Source of the DNA: Ramlibacter cellulosilyticus
GTDB lineage: Bacteria; Pseudomonadota; Gammaproteobacteria; Burkholderiales; Burkholderiaceae_C
DNA: 64,000 nt
Reading direction: 5' to 3'
NCBI RefSeq assembly: GCF_014297465.1
Contig: NZ_JACORT010000002.1
Span: forward strand, 557,177 to 621,176
Shown piece after piece: positions 47,892 through 58,592 of this stretch. The position numbers were made by a program, and so were the translations under genes. The notes under the pieces were generated by a model. That model did not search any database, was not told where the DNA came from, and worked only from the letters and a program-made list of their open reading frames with translations. Each line of letters starts with the position of its first letter. The first letter of the stretch is position 1.

Positions 47892-49048
47892 TGACTCGCT
47901 GGATGCGGGCGCTGCTCGCGCCGTGCATGTTCCTTTTCTGCCTGGCCGCGCTGGCACAGGTGCCCGAGCCCCCGGAGATCGCCGCCAAGAGCTACCTGCT
48001 CCTGGACGTGAGCGCGAACCAGGTCCTCGCCTCGCGCAACGCCGATGCCCCCGTGGAGCCGGCATCGCTCACCAAGCTGATGACCGGCTACCTGGTGTAC
48101 GACGCGCTGAAGGCGAAGAAGATCGCGCTGGACCAGAAGCTGCCGGTGAGCGAGCGCGCGTGGCGCATGCCGGGCTCGCGCATGTTCATCGATCCCAAGA
48201 TGCAGGTGCCGGTCGACGACCTCCTCAAGGGCATGATCGTCCAGTCCGGCAACGATGCCACCGTGGCCCTCGCCGAAGGCGTGGCCGGCAGCGTGGAGCG
48301 TTTCGTGGACCTCATGAACCAGCAGGCGAAGGCGCTAGGCATGGCGAACACGACGTACAAGAACCCCGAGGGGCTCACCGCGCCGGGGCACGTGACGACC
48401 GCGCGCGACCTCGGGATCCTCGCCACGCGGCTGATGCAGGACTTCCCGGACGAACTGCCTTACTACGGGATCAAGAAGTACCGCTACCAGGGCACGCCCA
48501 CGGCGAACGACACGAACCGGAACATGCTGCTGTTCCGCGACCCGACGGTCGACGGGCTCAAGACGGGCCACACCGATGCGGCGGGCTACTGCCTGGTCGC
48601 GACGGCGAGGCGCGATTTCCCCAACCTGCAGGGCCGCCGCCTGCTCGCGATCGTGCTGGGGGCCAGCAGCGAGGCCGCGCGCGCGAACGAGGCGCAGAAG
48701 CTGCTGAACTGGGGCTACACGGCCTTCGAGGGCCTCAAGCTGTTCGAAGGCAACCAGGCGGTGCTGGAGCCGCAGGTCTGGAAGGGCAGCGACAAGACGG
48801 TCAAGCTGGGCCAGCCGCGTCCCATCGTGCTGGCCGTGCCGGTCGGCAGCGCCAGCCGCATCAGGACCCAGGTGGTCCGGCCCGACCCTCTCGTGGCCCC
48901 CATCCAGAAGGGGCAGCAGGTCGGGACGCTGAAGATCCTGGCCGGCGAACAGGTCCTGCGCGAGGTGCCCCTGGTGGCCCTGCAGGAAGTCGAGCAGGCG
49001 GGCGTCTTCGGCCGCGCCTGGGACGCGATCCGCCTCTGGATCAAATGA
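47888..49048 (+). CDS. D-alanyl-D-alanine carboxypeptidase, PBP5/6 class (copy 1)
   Basis: 386 residues. Signal peptide about 1-23 (LLAPCMFLFCLAALA). The serine active site SLTK is at 60-63, SGN at 120-122 and KTG at 225-227: the complete penicillin-binding set. A C-terminal PBP5_C beta domain (about 280-360) is followed by an amphipathic anchor (AGVFGRAWDAIRLWIK). It trims the terminal D-Ala of peptidoglycan pentapeptides in the periplasm. Start ATG 47888 overlaps the hydrolase stop. A second paralogue follows 13 nt downstream. Confidence 0.95.
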   Translation: MMTRWMRALLAPCMFLFCLAALAQVPEPPEIAAKSYLLLDVSANQVLASRNADAPVEPASLTKLMTGYLVYDALKAKKIALDQKLPVSERAWRMPGSRMFIDPKMQVPVDDLLKGMIVQSGNDATVALAEGVAGSVERFVDLMNQQAKALGMANTTYKNPEGLTAPGHVTTARDLGILATRLMQDFPDELPYYGIKKYRYQGTPTANDTNRNMLLFRDPTVDGLKTGHTDAAGYCLVATARRDFPNLQGRRLLAIVLGASSEAARANEAQKLLNWGYTAFEGLKLFEGNQAVLEPQVWKGSDKTVKLGQPRPIVLAVPVGSASRIRTQVVRPDPLVAPIQKGQQVGTLKILAGEQVLREVPLVALQEVEQAGVFGRAWDAIRLWIK

Positions 49049-49061
49049 CGGCCATGTGCCC

Positions 49062-50300
49062 ATGAACCCCATGCAAACCAAGAAACTCTCCCTCTTCCCC
49101 CTCGTGTTCGCCCTCGCGGCGGGCGGCCTGGCACCGGGTTCGGCGGCCTTCGCCGCTCCGCAGAAGCCCGCGGCCGCCAAGAAGGCTGCCGTGGAGGGGC
49201 CGGCCCCGCTGCAGGGGCAGACCGCCGTCGCCGGCGGGGCGCCCGCGCTGGCCGCCAAGGCCTGGCTGCTGATGGACTTCGATTCGGGCGAGGTGCTCGC
49301 CTCGGCCAACCCCGACGAGGCGCTGCCGCCTGCTTCGCTGACGAAGATGATGACCAGCTACCTGGTGGAGCAGGCGCTGCGCACGGGCAAGCTCAAGAAG
49401 GACGAGCTGGTCACGACCAGCCAGAACGCCTGGTGCCGCGGCTCGAGCACCGAGTCGTGCATGTACCTGCCCCTGAACGGCCAGGCCACGGTGATCGACA
49501 TCCTGCGCGGCATCATCATCCAGTCCGGCAACGACGCGTCCAAGGCGATCGCCGAGCACATGGCGGGCTCCGAGGAGAACTTCGCCAAGCTGATGAACGC
49601 GGAGGCGCAGCGCCTGGGCATGAAGAACACGCACTTCGTGAACGCCACCGGCCTGCCCGACCCGGCGCACAAGGCGTCCGCCCGCGACCTCGCCATCCTG
49701 GCGCGCGCGATCATCCGCGACAGCTCCGAGTACTACCCGCTCTATTCGGAGCGCGAGTTCACCTACAACAAGATCAAGCAGGGCAACCGCAACGCGCTGC
49801 TGTACACCGACCCCACCGTGGACGGCCTGAAGACCGGCCACACGGAGGCGGCGGGCTACTGCCTGGTCACTTCGTCGAAGCGCAACGGGATGCGCCTGAT
49901 CTCGGTCATCCTGAACACCAGCAGCGCGCAGGCGCGGGCCGACCAGTCGCGCACCCTGCTGAACTGGGGCTTCGCCAACTTCGAGAAGGCCACGCCCATC
50001 CCGGCGAACACGGCGGTCGGTACCGCGAAGGTCAAGTTCGGCAAGGCCGAGACGGTGGCGGCCGGCCTGGCGGGCCCCTGGACGGTGACCGTGCCGCGCG
50101 GCCAGAAGGTGGACACCGCGGTGCAGCTCCGGCCGGACGTGGAAGCGCCCGTGACCAAGGGTGCCGTCATCGGCAAGGTGGTCGCGAGCTCCAACGGCAA
50201 GCCGCTGGCCGAGGCGCCCCTGGTGGCCCAGGCCGACGTGGAGCGGGCAGGGTTCTTCCTGCGGGCCTGGCAGGCGGTGTCGGGGATGTTCGGGAAGTGA
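49062..50300 (+). CDS. D-alanyl-D-alanine carboxypeptidase, PBP5/6 class (copy 2)
   Basis: 412 residues from ATG 49062. Signal peptide to about residue 29, then a Pro/Ala/Lys-rich linker. Active-site SLTK begins at Ser 92; SGNDAS and KTGHTEAAG are present, as are a PBP5_C domain and C-terminal amphipathic anchor (AGFFLRAWQAVSGMFGK). It is clearly paralogous to the gene just upstream but diverged (different linker, and an extra WCRGSSTESCMYL segment containing two cysteines). The two may differ in pH or growth-phase use, as PBP5-type sets do in other bacteria (inference). Confidence 0.95.
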   Translation: MNPMQTKKLSLFPLVFALAAGGLAPGSAAFAAPQKPAAAKKAAVEGPAPLQGQTAVAGGAPALAAKAWLLMDFDSGEVLASANPDEALPPASLTKMMTSYLVEQALRTGKLKKDELVTTSQNAWCRGSSTESCMYLPLNGQATVIDILRGIIIQSGNDASKAIAEHMAGSEENFAKLMNAEAQRLGMKNTHFVNATGLPDPAHKASARDLAILARAIIRDSSEYYPLYSEREFTYNKIKQGNRNALLYTDPTVDGLKTGHTEAAGYCLVTSSKRNGMRLISVILNTSSAQARADQSRTLLNWGFANFEKATPIPANTAVGTAKVKFGKAETVAAGLAGPWTVTVPRGQKVDTAVQLRPDVEAPVTKGAVIGKVVASSNGKPLAEAPLVAQADVERAGFFLRAWQAVSGMFGK

Positions 50301-50353
50301 CGCTCAGCGCCGGGCGGCAGCATGCCGCCCCCGCGTGCGTCATCCCGGCGGAA

Positions 50354-50434
50354 GCCGGGATCCACGGAGCCTTCGCAAGAGCCGGGATCCATGGAGCCTT
50401 CGCAAGAGCCGGGATCCTGGAGCCTCGCGAGGGA
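50354..50434 (+). repeat. Short tandem array of 27-bp repeats upstream of rpsL
   Basis: Two near-identical 27-bp units (50354-50380 and 50381-50407, one mismatch) and a third shortened, diverged copy (50408-50434). The units begin with GCCGGGATCC, the right half of a palindromic intergenic repeat of the CATCCCGGCGGAAGCCGGGA type (50341-50360). It looks like a dispersed repeat whose end has been tandemly amplified. No gene lies in 50301-50595. Confidence 0.8.
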
Positions 50435-50451
50435 TTTTTCACGCCGTATGG

Positions 50452-50471
50452 GCCCCGGCTTCCGCCGGGGC
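50452..50471 (+). terminator. GC-rich hairpin between carboxypeptidase copy 2 and rpsL
   Basis: Perfect 8-bp stem (50452-50459 with 50464-50471) and a 4-nt loop, without a T tract. It could end the hemJ-to-carboxypeptidase transcript or be another half of the local repeat family; it lies just upstream of the rpsL promoter. Confidence 0.35.
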
Positions 50472-50485
50472 TCCTCGTGCGCCCT

Positions 50486-50514
50486 TTGCGGCCTTGGCCG
50501 CGTCGGGCTATACT
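50486..50514 (+). promoter_or_regulatory. rpsL (str operon) promoter
   Basis: TTGCGG (50486-50491), 17-nt spacer, TATACT (50509-50514). Predicted initiation is near 50521, giving a leader of about 75 nt before the rpsL ATG at 50596. The -10 matches consensus at 5 of 6 positions. Confidence 0.7.
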
Positions 50515-50595
50515 CGTCGGCTTTCCCGCAATTTGGGGCGGGAAGAGCCTTTCCGTTTGATCGACGGATTTCACGCAACTAGGGACGTTTTTTAA

Positions 50596-50973
50596 ATGCC
50601 AACCATCAACCAGCTCGTGCGTCAGGGGCGCGAGGTCGAAAAGACCAAGTCCAAGTCCCCCGCGATGCAGAACAGCCCCCAGCGCCGTGGCGTGTGCACC
50701 CGCGTGTACACCACGACGCCGAAGAAGCCGAACTCCGCCCTGCGGAAGGTCGCCAAGGTCCGCCTGACCAACGGCTTCGAAGTCATCTCCTACATCGGCG
50801 GCGAAGGCCACAACCTGCAGGAACACAGCGTGGTGCTGGTCCGCGGCGGCCGCGTCAAGGACCTGCCCGGTGTGCGTTACCACATCGTCCGCGGTTCCCT
50901 GGACCTGCAAGGCGTGAAGGATCGCAAGCAGGCCCGTTCCAAGTACGGCGCGAAGCGCCCGAAGAAGGCCTAA
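50596..50973 (+). CDS. rpsL: 30S ribosomal protein S12
   Basis: 125 residues, full length. It shows [22 protein letters not shown] and [14 protein letters not shown]. Lys 43 and Lys 88, where streptomycin-resistance substitutions arise, are wild type, and Asp 89 (the methylthiolation site) is present. First gene of the str operon. S12 lines the decoding centre of the 30S subunit. Confidence 0.98.
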   Translation: MPTINQLVRQGREVEKTKSKSPAMQNSPQRRGVCTRVYTTTPKKPNSALRKVAKVRLTNGFEVISYIGGEGHNLQEHSVVLVRGGRVKDLPGVRYHIVRGSLDLQGVKDRKQARSKYGAKRPKKA

Positions 50974-51125
50974 ACGGCCATTGGTTGGTTTGTCGGTGCT
51001 TTCCAGCCTCGGCAGGCTGAGGAAGCGTAGTGATCCTGAACAAGGATCGAGTAAGTGGGATGCCCTGATGGCTCCCGCGGCCGCGCCGGAAGGCGGGCCA
51101 ACTGAAGCAAAGAGAGAGGTTTGAA
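50974..51125 (+). promoter_or_regulatory. rpsL-rpsG intercistronic region, candidate S7 autoregulatory site
   Basis: This 152-nt spacer is long for two coupled ribosomal genes and contains a CAGCCT/AGGCTG hairpin (51004-51019). In E. coli, S7 represses str-operon translation by binding the S12-S7 intercistronic RNA. The E. coli structure itself was not matched here, so this is positional inference. Confidence 0.3.
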
Positions 51126-51599
51126 ATGCCGCGTCGTCGCGAAGTCCCCAAGCGTGAAATCCTGCCGGATCCCAAGTACGGCAATGTCGAGCTCGCCAAG
51201 TTCATGAACGTGATCATGCAAGGCGGCAAGAAGGCGGTCGCCGAGCGCATCGTCTACGGTGCCCTCGAGCAGATCGAGAAGAAGAACCCCGGTCGCGATC
51301 CGGTGGAAGCGTTCACCATGGCCATCAACAACGTGAAGCCCATGGTCGAAGTGAAGTCGCGCCGCGTCGGCGGTGCGAACTACCAGGTTCCCGTCGAGGT
51401 CCGTCCCGTCCGCCGCCTGGCCCTGTCCATGCGCTGGATCAAGGAAGCCGCCAAGAAGCGCGGCGAGAAGTCCATGGCCCTGCGCCTGGCGAACGAACTC
51501 ATGGAAGCCACGGAAGGCCGTGGCGGCGCCATGAAGAAGCGCGACGAAGTGCACCGCATGGCCGAAGCCAACAAGGCCTTCAGCCACTTCCGCTTCTAA
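51126..51599 (+). CDS. rpsG: 30S ribosomal protein S7
   Basis: 157 residues, beginning [19 protein letters not shown] and ending FSHFRF. S7 nucleates assembly of the 30S head and contacts the E-site tRNA. An AGAGAGAGG ribosome-binding site lies just upstream of ATG 51126. Usual length and full conservation of the RNA-binding N terminus. Confidence 0.98.
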   Translation: MPRRREVPKREILPDPKYGNVELAKFMNVIMQGGKKAVAERIVYGALEQIEKKNPGRDPVEAFTMAINNVKPMVEVKSRRVGGANYQVPVEVRPVRRLALSMRWIKEAAKKRGEKSMALRLANELMEATEGRGGAMKKRDEVHRMAEANKAFSHFRF

Positions 51600-51622
51600 A
51601 GTCCGTCCCCATCTTAGGTGCG

Positions 51623-51641
51623 GGCCCGCCACGAGCGGGCC
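51623..51641 (+). other. Intercistronic hairpin between rpsG and fusA
   Basis: Perfect 7-bp stem (51623-51629 with 51635-51641) with a 5-nt loop, 24 nt after the S7 stop. There is no T tract, so it is more likely an mRNA-processing or stability element than a terminator within the str operon. Confidence 0.4.
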
Positions 51642-51666
51642 TGTGCCGTTTACAGAAAGACTCATC

Positions 51667-53769
51667 ATGGCCCGCAAAACGCCTATCGAGCGCTACCGCA
51701 ACATCGGTATCTCCGCGCACATCGACGCCGGCAAGACCACCACGACCGAGCGCATCCTGTTCTACACGGGTGTGAACCACAAGCTCGGCGAGGTGCACGA
51801 CGGCGCCGCTACCACCGACTGGATGGAGCAGGAGCAGGAGCGTGGCATCACGATCACCTCCGCCGCCGTCACCTGCTTCTGGAAGGGCATGGACCTGTCC
51901 TATCCGGAGCACCGCTTCAACATCATCGACACCCCCGGCCACGTGGACTTCACCATCGAGGTGGAGCGTTCCATGCGCGTGCTGGACGGCGCCTGCATGG
52001 TGTACTGCGCCGTGGGCGGCGTGCAGCCCCAGTCCGAGACGGTCTGGCGCCAGGCCAACAAGTACAAGGTGCCGCGCCTTGCGTTCGTCAACAAGATGGA
52101 CCGCACCGGCGCGAACTTCTTCAAGGTCTATGACCAGATGAAGACACGCCTGAAGGCCAACCCCGTGCCCGTCGTGATCCCGATCGGTGCCGAGGACAAC
52201 TTCAAGGGCGTCGTCGACCTCCTGAAGATGAAGGCGATCATCTGGGACGAGGCGTCCCAGGGCATGAAGTTCGAGTACAGCGACATCCCCGCCGACCTGG
52301 TCGACTCCGCCAACGAGTGGCGCGAGAAGATGGTCGAGGCCGCCGCCGAGTCCTCCGAGGAACTGATGAACAAGTACCTCGAGGAAGGCGACCTGACGGA
52401 AGCCGAGATCAAGCTGGGCATCCGCACCCGCACGATCGCCACCGAGATCCAGCCGATGCTGTGCGGCACCGCCTTCAAGAACAAGGGCGTGCAGCGCATG
52501 CTGGACGCCGTCATCGACTTCCTGCCCTCCCCGGTGGACATTCCCCCGGTGGCCGGCATCGATGAAGACGAGAAGGAAACCAGCCGCAAGGCCGACGACG
52601 CCGAGAAGTTCTCCGCGCTGGCGTTCAAGCTGATGACCGACCCGTTCGTGGGCCAGCTGACCTTCGTGCGCGTGTACTCGGGCGTCCTGACCAAGGGCGA
52701 CACCGTCTACAACCCGGTGAAGGGCAAAAAGGAGCGCATCGGCCGTATCGTGCAGATGATGGCGAACACGCGCACCGAGATCGAGGAGATCCGTGCCGGC
52801 GACATCGCCGCCTGCGTGGGCCTGAAGGACGTGACGACCGGCGAGACGCTGTGCGACCCCGAGTCCATCGTGACCCTGGAGCGCATGGTGTTCCCCGAGC
52901 CGGTGATCCGCCAGGCCGTGGAGCCGAAGACGAAGGCCGACCAGGAGAAGATGGGCGTCGCGCTGCAGCGCCTGGCTTCCGAAGACCCGTCCTTCCGCGT
53001 GAACACGGACGAGGAATCCGGCCAGACCATCATCGCCGGCATGGGCGAGCTGCACCTGGAAATCATCGTCGACCGCATGAAGCGCGAGTTCGGCGTGGAA
53101 GCCAACGTGGGCAAGCCGCAGGTGGCCTACCGCGAGACGATCCGCCGCAAGACGGCCGACGTGGAAGGCAAGTTCGTGCGCCAGTCGGGCGGCAAGGGCC
53201 AGTACGGCCACGTCGTCTTCACGGTGGAGCCGAACGAGACCGGCAAGGGCTTCGAGTTCGTCGACGCGATCAAGGGCGGCGTGGTGCCGCGCGAGTACAT
53301 TCCCGCCGTGCAGAAGGGCGTGGAAGAGGCGCTGAACTCCGGCGTGCTGGCGGGCTACCCCGTCGTGGACGTGAAGGTCACGCTGACCTTCGGCTCGTAC
53401 CACGAAGTGGACTCGTCGGAGCAGGCGTTCAAGATGGCCGCCATCTTCGGCTTCAAGGAAGGCGCGAAGAAGTCGCAGCCCGTGATCCTCGAGCCGATGA
53501 TGGCCGTGGAAGTCGAGACGCCGGAAGACTACGCCGGCAACGTGATGGGCGACCTGTCGTCCCGTCGCGGCATGGTGCAGGGCATGGACGACATGCCCGG
53601 CGGCGGCAAGGTCATCAAGGCCGAAGTCCCGCTGTCGGAAATGTTCGGCTACTCCACCACGCTGCGCTCGATGTCCCAGGGCCGCGCGACGTACACGATG
53701 GAGTTCAAGCACTACAGCGAAGCTCCGAAGAACGTGGCCGAAGGCATCATCGCTGCCCGGGCCAAGTAG
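51667..53769 (+). CDS. fusA: Elongation factor G
   Basis: 700 residues, the translocation GTPase. G1 AHIDAGKTT (17-25), G3 DTPGH (88-92) and G4 NKMD (142-145) are intact; the family's EF-G domains II-V follow (for example [13 protein letters not shown], and [22 protein letters not shown] domain IV). ATG 51667 matches the conserved [15 protein letters not shown] start; an in-frame ATG 24 nt upstream would add non-conserved residues. Confidence 0.98.
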   Translation: MARKTPIERYRNIGISAHIDAGKTTTTERILFYTGVNHKLGEVHDGAATTDWMEQEQERGITITSAAVTCFWKGMDLSYPEHRFNIIDTPGHVDFTIEVERSMRVLDGACMVYCAVGGVQPQSETVWRQANKYKVPRLAFVNKMDRTGANFFKVYDQMKTRLKANPVPVVIPIGAEDNFKGVVDLLKMKAIIWDEASQGMKFEYSDIPADLVDSANEWREKMVEAAAESSEELMNKYLEEGDLTEAEIKLGIRTRTIATEIQPMLCGTAFKNKGVQRMLDAVIDFLPSPVDIPPVAGIDEDEKETSRKADDAEKFSALAFKLMTDPFVGQLTFVRVYSGVLTKGDTVYNPVKGKKERIGRIVQMMANTRTEIEEIRAGDIAACVGLKDVTTGETLCDPESIVTLERMVFPEPVIRQAVEPKTKADQEKMGVALQRLASEDPSFRVNTDEESGQTIIAGMGELHLEIIVDRMKREFGVEANVGKPQVAYRETIRRKTADVEGKFVRQSGGKGQYGHVVFTVEPNETGKGFEFVDAIKGGVVPREYIPAVQKGVEEALNSGVLAGYPVVDVKVTLTFGSYHEVDSSEQAFKMAAIFGFKEGAKKSQPVILEPMMAVEVETPEDYAGNVMGDLSSRRGMVQGMDDMPGGGKVIKAEVPLSEMFGYSTTLRSMSQGRATYTMEFKHYSEAPKNVAEGIIAARAK

Positions 53770-53788
53770 GCGCTCGATCGAAGAGTAG

Positions 53789-53880
53789 AACGCAGAGGAC
53801 GCAGAGACCCGCAGAGGTCGCAGAGAACATCCATCAAAGGTTCTCTGCGATCTCTGCGTAACCTCTGCGACCTCTGCGTT
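53789..53880. repeat. Dispersed palindromic repeat between fusA and tuf
   Basis: Imperfect inverted repeat of about 40 nt per arm (53789-53828 and 53840-53880) around an 11-nt centre. Each arm is built of iterated CGCAGAG units. Similar CGCAGAG-rich palindromes occur between genes in many betaproteobacterial genomes. It would fold into a long hairpin in the str mRNA and could separate fusA from tuf expression. The rest of the 224-bp gap shows no gene. Confidence 0.75.
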
Positions 53881-53993
53881 CGAAGTTTTGTCTGCGACCC
53901 CGCGCCCCCCATTTGCCCGTGGTGGGGGATCCAGCAGCGGAGTGCAGACGTTAAACCAGCACACGGGCAATGCTCTTTATCGGAGATTTCTGA

Positions 53994-55184
<1,191 letters not shown>

Positions 55185-55186
55185 TC

Positions 55187-55498
55187 ATGGCCCAGCAGAA
55201 GATCCGCATCCGCCTGAAAGCCTTCGATTACAAGCTGATCGACCAGTCCGCCGCCGAGATCGTCGACACGGCCAAGCGCACCGGCGCCATCGTCAAGGGC
55301 CCGGTGCCCCTGCCGACGCGCATGAAGCGCTTCGACATCCTGCGTTCGCCGCACGTGAACAAGTCTTCGCGTGACCAGTTCGAGATCCGCACGCACCAGC
55401 GCCTGATGGACATCGTCGACCCGACCGACAAGACGGTCGACGCCCTGATGAAGCTGGACCTGCCCGCGGGCGTGGACGTCGAGATCAAGCTGCAGTAA
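55187..55498 (+). CDS. rpsJ: 30S ribosomal protein S10
   Basis: 103 residues, [21 protein letters not shown] through GVDVEIKLQ, full length. S10 is also the NusE partner in transcription antitermination. It follows tuf by 2 nt, so it belongs transcriptionally to the str operon here; a terminator and an insertion-like repeat separate it from rplC. Confidence 0.98.
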   Translation: MAQQKIRIRLKAFDYKLIDQSAAEIVDTAKRTGAIVKGPVPLPTRMKRFDILRSPHVNKSSRDQFEIRTHQRLMDIVDPTDKTVDALMKLDLPAGVDVEIKLQ

Positions 55499-55520
55499 GA
55501 CTGCGGTTTCGAGCTCCCGG

Positions 55521-55544
55521 AAAGGCCGCCTGCGGGCGGCCTTT
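55521..55544 (+). terminator. Terminator after rpsJ
   Basis: Perfect 10-bp stem (55521-55530 with 55535-55544), 4-nt loop; the right arm ends CCTTTCT, giving a short T-rich end. It lies 22 nt after the S10 stop and would end the rpsL-rpsJ transcript. Confidence 0.75.
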
Positions 55545-55562
55545 CTGCTGGGGCCGTCGTTT

Positions 55563-55654
55563 GCTGGGGTGCGCTGCGCGCAACCCAGCCTACGCGGGCG
55601 CAGCAGGGGTTCGGGGTAGCCTTGTAGGCTGGGTTGCGCGCAGCGCACCCCAGC
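55563..55654. repeat. Perfect 31-bp inverted repeat between rpsJ and rplC
   Basis: Arm 55563-55593 is the exact reverse complement of 55624-55654, separated by 30 nt. The arm (GTAGGCTGGGTTGCGCGCAG...) resembles a widespread proteobacterial GTAGG-TGGGTT...CGCAGCG intergenic repeat. It makes up most of the 321-bp gene-free gap 55499-55819 together with the upstream terminator and downstream promoter. Confidence 0.9.
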
Positions 55655-55679
55655 TTTCCCTCCCATCCCACCGCGCACC

Positions 55680-55709
55680 TTGGCAGACGTTTCCTACAGC
55701 TGCTACAAT
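55680..55709 (+). promoter_or_regulatory. S10-operon promoter upstream of rplC
   Basis: TTGGCA (55680-55685), 18-nt spacer, TACAAT (55704-55709); both hexamers match consensus at 5 of 6. Initiation near 55716 gives a leader of about 105 nt before rplC, GC-rich at its 5' end and containing a CTTTTTAT stretch. Confidence 0.7.
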
Positions 55710-55819
55710 TGCGGGCTTCGCTCGGTTCCGGCCGGGCGGAGCTTTTTATCAACCCTCTTTCGTACCTCAAACGTGGCAGCCAATTGCAGCGGCCACGGCG
55801 AAAGCAACGGAGTAACAAC

Positions 55820-56518
55820 ATGAGTCTGAGCAGCCTCGGGTTGCTGGGCCGCAAGGTGGGCATGATGCGCCTGTTCACCGATGACGGGGACGCCGTTCCC
55901 GTCACGGTGCTGGACGTGTCCAACAACCGCGTGACCCAGGTCAAGAACCAGGACAAGGACGGCTACGTGGCCCTGCAGGTCACGTTCGGTCAGCGCCGGG
56001 CCTCCCGCGTGACCAAGCCGCAGGCCGGCCACCTCGCCAAGGCGGGCGTCGAAGCCGGTGAAATCATCCGTGAATTCCGCGTCGACGCCGACACCGCCGG
56101 CAAGTACGCCGCGGGCAAGGCCGTTCCGGTGCAGGAAGTGTTCGCCGCCGGCCAGCTGGTCGACGTGCAGGGCACCTCGATCGGCAAGGGCTTCACGGGC
56201 ACGATCAAGCGCCACAACTTCAGCTCGCAGCGCGCGTCGCACGGCAACAGCCGTTCGCACAACGTGCCGGGCTCGATCTCGATGGCGCAGGACCCGGGCC
56301 GCGTGTTCCCGGGCAAGCGCATGTCGGGCCACCTGGGCGACGTGACCACCACCGTGCAGAACCTCGACGTCGTTCGCGTCGACGAGACCCGCGGCCTGCT
56401 GATGGTCAAGGGTGCCGTCCCCGGCGCCAAGAACGGTTTCGTGACCGTGCGCCTGGCCGCCAAGGGCCAGCCCAAGCCGGTGCAGGCGCAAGCCAAGGCC
56501 GAGAAGGGGAAGAAGTAA
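55820..56518 (+). CDS. rplC: 50S ribosomal protein L3
   Basis: 232 residues. [47 protein letters not shown] and [12 protein letters not shown] are the L3 hallmarks; the Gln in the [12 protein letters not shown] loop (MAQDPGR) that is methylated in E. coli is present. A short Lys/Ala/Gln-rich tail extends beyond the core. A GGAG site precedes ATG 55820. First gene of the rplC-rpsQ transcript. Confidence 0.98.
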   Translation: MSLSSLGLLGRKVGMMRLFTDDGDAVPVTVLDVSNNRVTQVKNQDKDGYVALQVTFGQRRASRVTKPQAGHLAKAGVEAGEIIREFRVDADTAGKYAAGKAVPVQEVFAAGQLVDVQGTSIGKGFTGTIKRHNFSSQRASHGNSRSHNVPGSISMAQDPGRVFPGKRMSGHLGDVTTTVQNLDVVRVDETRGLLMVKGAVPGAKNGFVTVRLAAKGQPKPVQAQAKAEKGKK

Positions 56519-57142
56519 ATGCAACTCGAACTCCTGAACGAGCAGGGCCAGGCCGCGTCCAAGATCGACGCCCCGGAGACCGTGTTCGGCCGTGAATACA
56601 ACGAAGCGCTGATCCACCAGATCGTCGTCGCTTTCCAGGCGAATGCCCGTCAAGGCACCCGCGCCCAGAAGGACCGCGAGATGGTCAAGCACTCGACCAA
56701 GAAGCCGTTCCGCCAGAAGGGCACCGGCCGCGCTCGCGCCGGCATGACCTCGTCTCCGCTGTGGCGCGGGGGCGGTCGCATCTTCCCGAACAGCCCGGAC
56801 GAGAACTTCACCCAGAAGATCAACAAGAAGATGTACCGCGCCGGCATGGCGTCCATCTTCTCCCAGCTGGCCCGTGACGGCCGCCTGGCGGTCGTCGAAT
56901 CCCTCAAGGTCGACAGCCCCAAGACGAAGCAGCTGGCCGCCCGGTTCAAGCAGATGAACCTGGGTCAGTCGGTGCTGGTGATCGCCGACGAAGTGGACGA
57001 AAACCTGTACCTCGCTTCCCGCAACCTGCAGAACGTGCTCGTCGTCGAGCCGCGTTACGCCGACCCGCTGAGCCTGGTGCACTACAAGAAAGTGCTCGTC
57101 ACCAAGGGCGCGATCGAGAAGCTGAAGGAGATGTTCGCATGA
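56519..57142 (+). CDS. rplD: 50S ribosomal protein L4
   Basis: 207 residues. [26 protein letters not shown] is the conserved L4 exit-tunnel loop. In E. coli L4 autoregulates the S10 operon. It begins directly after the L3 stop and overlaps rplW by 4 nt (ATGA). Confidence 0.98.
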   Translation: MQLELLNEQGQAASKIDAPETVFGREYNEALIHQIVVAFQANARQGTRAQKDREMVKHSTKKPFRQKGTGRARAGMTSSPLWRGGGRIFPNSPDENFTQKINKKMYRAGMASIFSQLARDGRLAVVESLKVDSPKTKQLAARFKQMNLGQSVLVIADEVDENLYLASRNLQNVLVVEPRYADPLSLVHYKKVLVTKGAIEKLKEMFA

Positions 57143-57465
57143 CCACGAACACCGCAGCCAAGAAATTCGACGAAGGCCGCCTGATGCAGGTCCTGGTCGC
57201 CCCCATCGTGTCCGAGAAGGCCACGCTGGTTGCCGACAAGACCAACGCGGTGACCTTCAAGGTCCTGCAGGACGCCACCAAGCCCGAGATCAAGGCCGCC
57301 GTCGAACTGATGTTCAACGTGCAGGTCAAGGGCGTGTCCGTTGCCAACATCAAGGGCAAGACCAAGCGCTTCGGCCGCTCGGTCGGCCGCCGCGACAACA
57401 TCCGCAAGGCGTATGTGACGCTGCAGCCCGGCCAGGAGCTGAACTTCTCCGGAGAGGCCGCTTAA
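57139..57465 (+). CDS. rplW: 50S ribosomal protein L23
   Basis: 108 residues; [23 protein letters not shown] and [23 protein letters not shown] are typical. L23 sits at the tunnel exit and docks trigger factor and SRP. Overlaps the L4 stop by 4 nt. Confidence 0.98.
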   Translation: MTTNTAAKKFDEGRLMQVLVAPIVSEKATLVADKTNAVTFKVLQDATKPEIKAAVELMFNVQVKGVSVANIKGKTKRFGRSVGRRDNIRKAYVTLQPGQELNFSGEAA

Positions 57466-57467
57466 TC

Positions 57468-58292
57468 ATGGCAGTCATCAAGCTCAAACCGACGACTCCC
57501 GGCCAGCGCGGCACGGTGAAGATCTCGCGCGACCACCTGCACAAGGGTGCGCCGTACGCTCCGCTGCTGGAACCCCAGATCCAGAAGGCCGGCCGCAACA
57601 ACAACGGCCACATCACCACCCGTCACAAGGGCGGTGGCCACAAGCACCACTACCGCGTGGTCGATTTCGTCCGCAACAAGGACGGCATCCCGGCGAAGGT
57701 GGAACGCATCGAGTACGACCCGAACCGCTCCGCGCACATCGCCCTGGTGGTTTACGCCGACGGCGAGCGCCGCTACGTCATCGCCCCGCGCGGTGTCGAA
57801 GTCGGCTCCACGCTGCTGTCCGGTTCCGAGGCGCCGATCCGCGCCGGCAACACGCTGCCGATCCGCAACATCCCCGTGGGCTCGACGATCCACTGCATCG
57901 AGATCCTGCCGGGCAAGGGTGCGCAGATCGCGCGTTCCGCCGGTACCTCCGCGACGCTGCTGGCGCGCGAAGGCACCTACGCCCAGGTCCGCATGCGCTC
58001 CGGTGAGGTCCGCAAGATCCACATCGAGTGCCGCGCCACCATCGGCGAAGTCGCGAACGAAGAGCACAGCCTGCGCCAGCTCGGCAAGGCCGGCGTGAAG
58101 CGCCACATGGGCATCCGCCCGACCGTCCGCGGCGTGGTGATGAACCCGATCGACCACCCGCACGGCGGCGGCGAAGGCAAGACCGGCGAGGGCCGTCATC
58201 CCGTCGACCCGTGGGGCAACCTGACCAAGGGTTACCGTACTCGCAACAACAAGCGCACGCAGACGTTCATCGTCTCGCGCCGCAAGAAGTAA
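57468..58292 (+). CDS. rplB: 50S ribosomal protein L2
   Basis: 274 residues. [11 protein letters not shown] and the C-terminal [25 protein letters not shown] loop, with the conserved catalytic-centre His, are present. L2 is needed for subunit joining and peptidyl transfer. ATG 57468 lies 2 nt after the L23 stop codon. Confidence 0.98.
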   Translation: MAVIKLKPTTPGQRGTVKISRDHLHKGAPYAPLLEPQIQKAGRNNNGHITTRHKGGGHKHHYRVVDFVRNKDGIPAKVERIEYDPNRSAHIALVVYADGERRYVIAPRGVEVGSTLLSGSEAPIRAGNTLPIRNIPVGSTIHCIEILPGKGAQIARSAGTSATLLAREGTYAQVRMRSGEVRKIHIECRATIGEVANEEHSLRQLGKAGVKRHMGIRPTVRGVVMNPIDHPHGGGEGKTGEGRHPVDPWGNLTKGYRTRNNKRTQTFIVSRRKK

Positions 58293-58304
58293 GGGGTCCG
58301 CAAC

Positions 58305-58583
58305 ATGACGCGTTCTCTCAAGAAGGGTCCGTTCGTGGACCACCACCTGGTGAACAAGGTCGACAAGGCCGTGAGCACCAAGGACAAGAAGCCGATCAAG
58401 ACCTGGTCGCGCCGCTCGATGATCCTGCCCGATTTCATCGGCCTGACCATCGCCGTGCACAACGGCAAGCAGCACGTTCCGGTCTACATCACCGACCAGA
58501 TGGTGGGCCACAAGCTGGGCGAATTCGCCCTGACGCGCACCTTCAAGGGTCACCCCGCCGACAAAAAAGTCGTGAAGAAGTGA
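58305..58583 (+). CDS. rpsS: 30S ribosomal protein S19
   Basis: 92 residues, [22 protein letters not shown] through [10 protein letters not shown], full length. Head-domain protein near the A-site finger. 12-nt gap to rplB. Confidence 0.98.
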   Translation: MTRSLKKGPFVDHHLVNKVDKAVSTKDKKPIKTWSRRSMILPDFIGLTIAVHNGKQHVPVYITDQMVGHKLGEFALTRTFKGHPADKKVVKK

Positions 58584-58592
58584 GGCTGAGAC

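Noticed and set aside
50354..50434. Possible CRISPR array (27-bp repeats before rpsL)
   Set aside because: The units abut without spacers, there are only two to three copies and no cas genes are nearby.
50974..51125. Possible tRNA in the rpsL-rpsG gap
   Set aside because: No cloverleaf, no T-loop GGTTCGA-type consensus and no acceptor stem.
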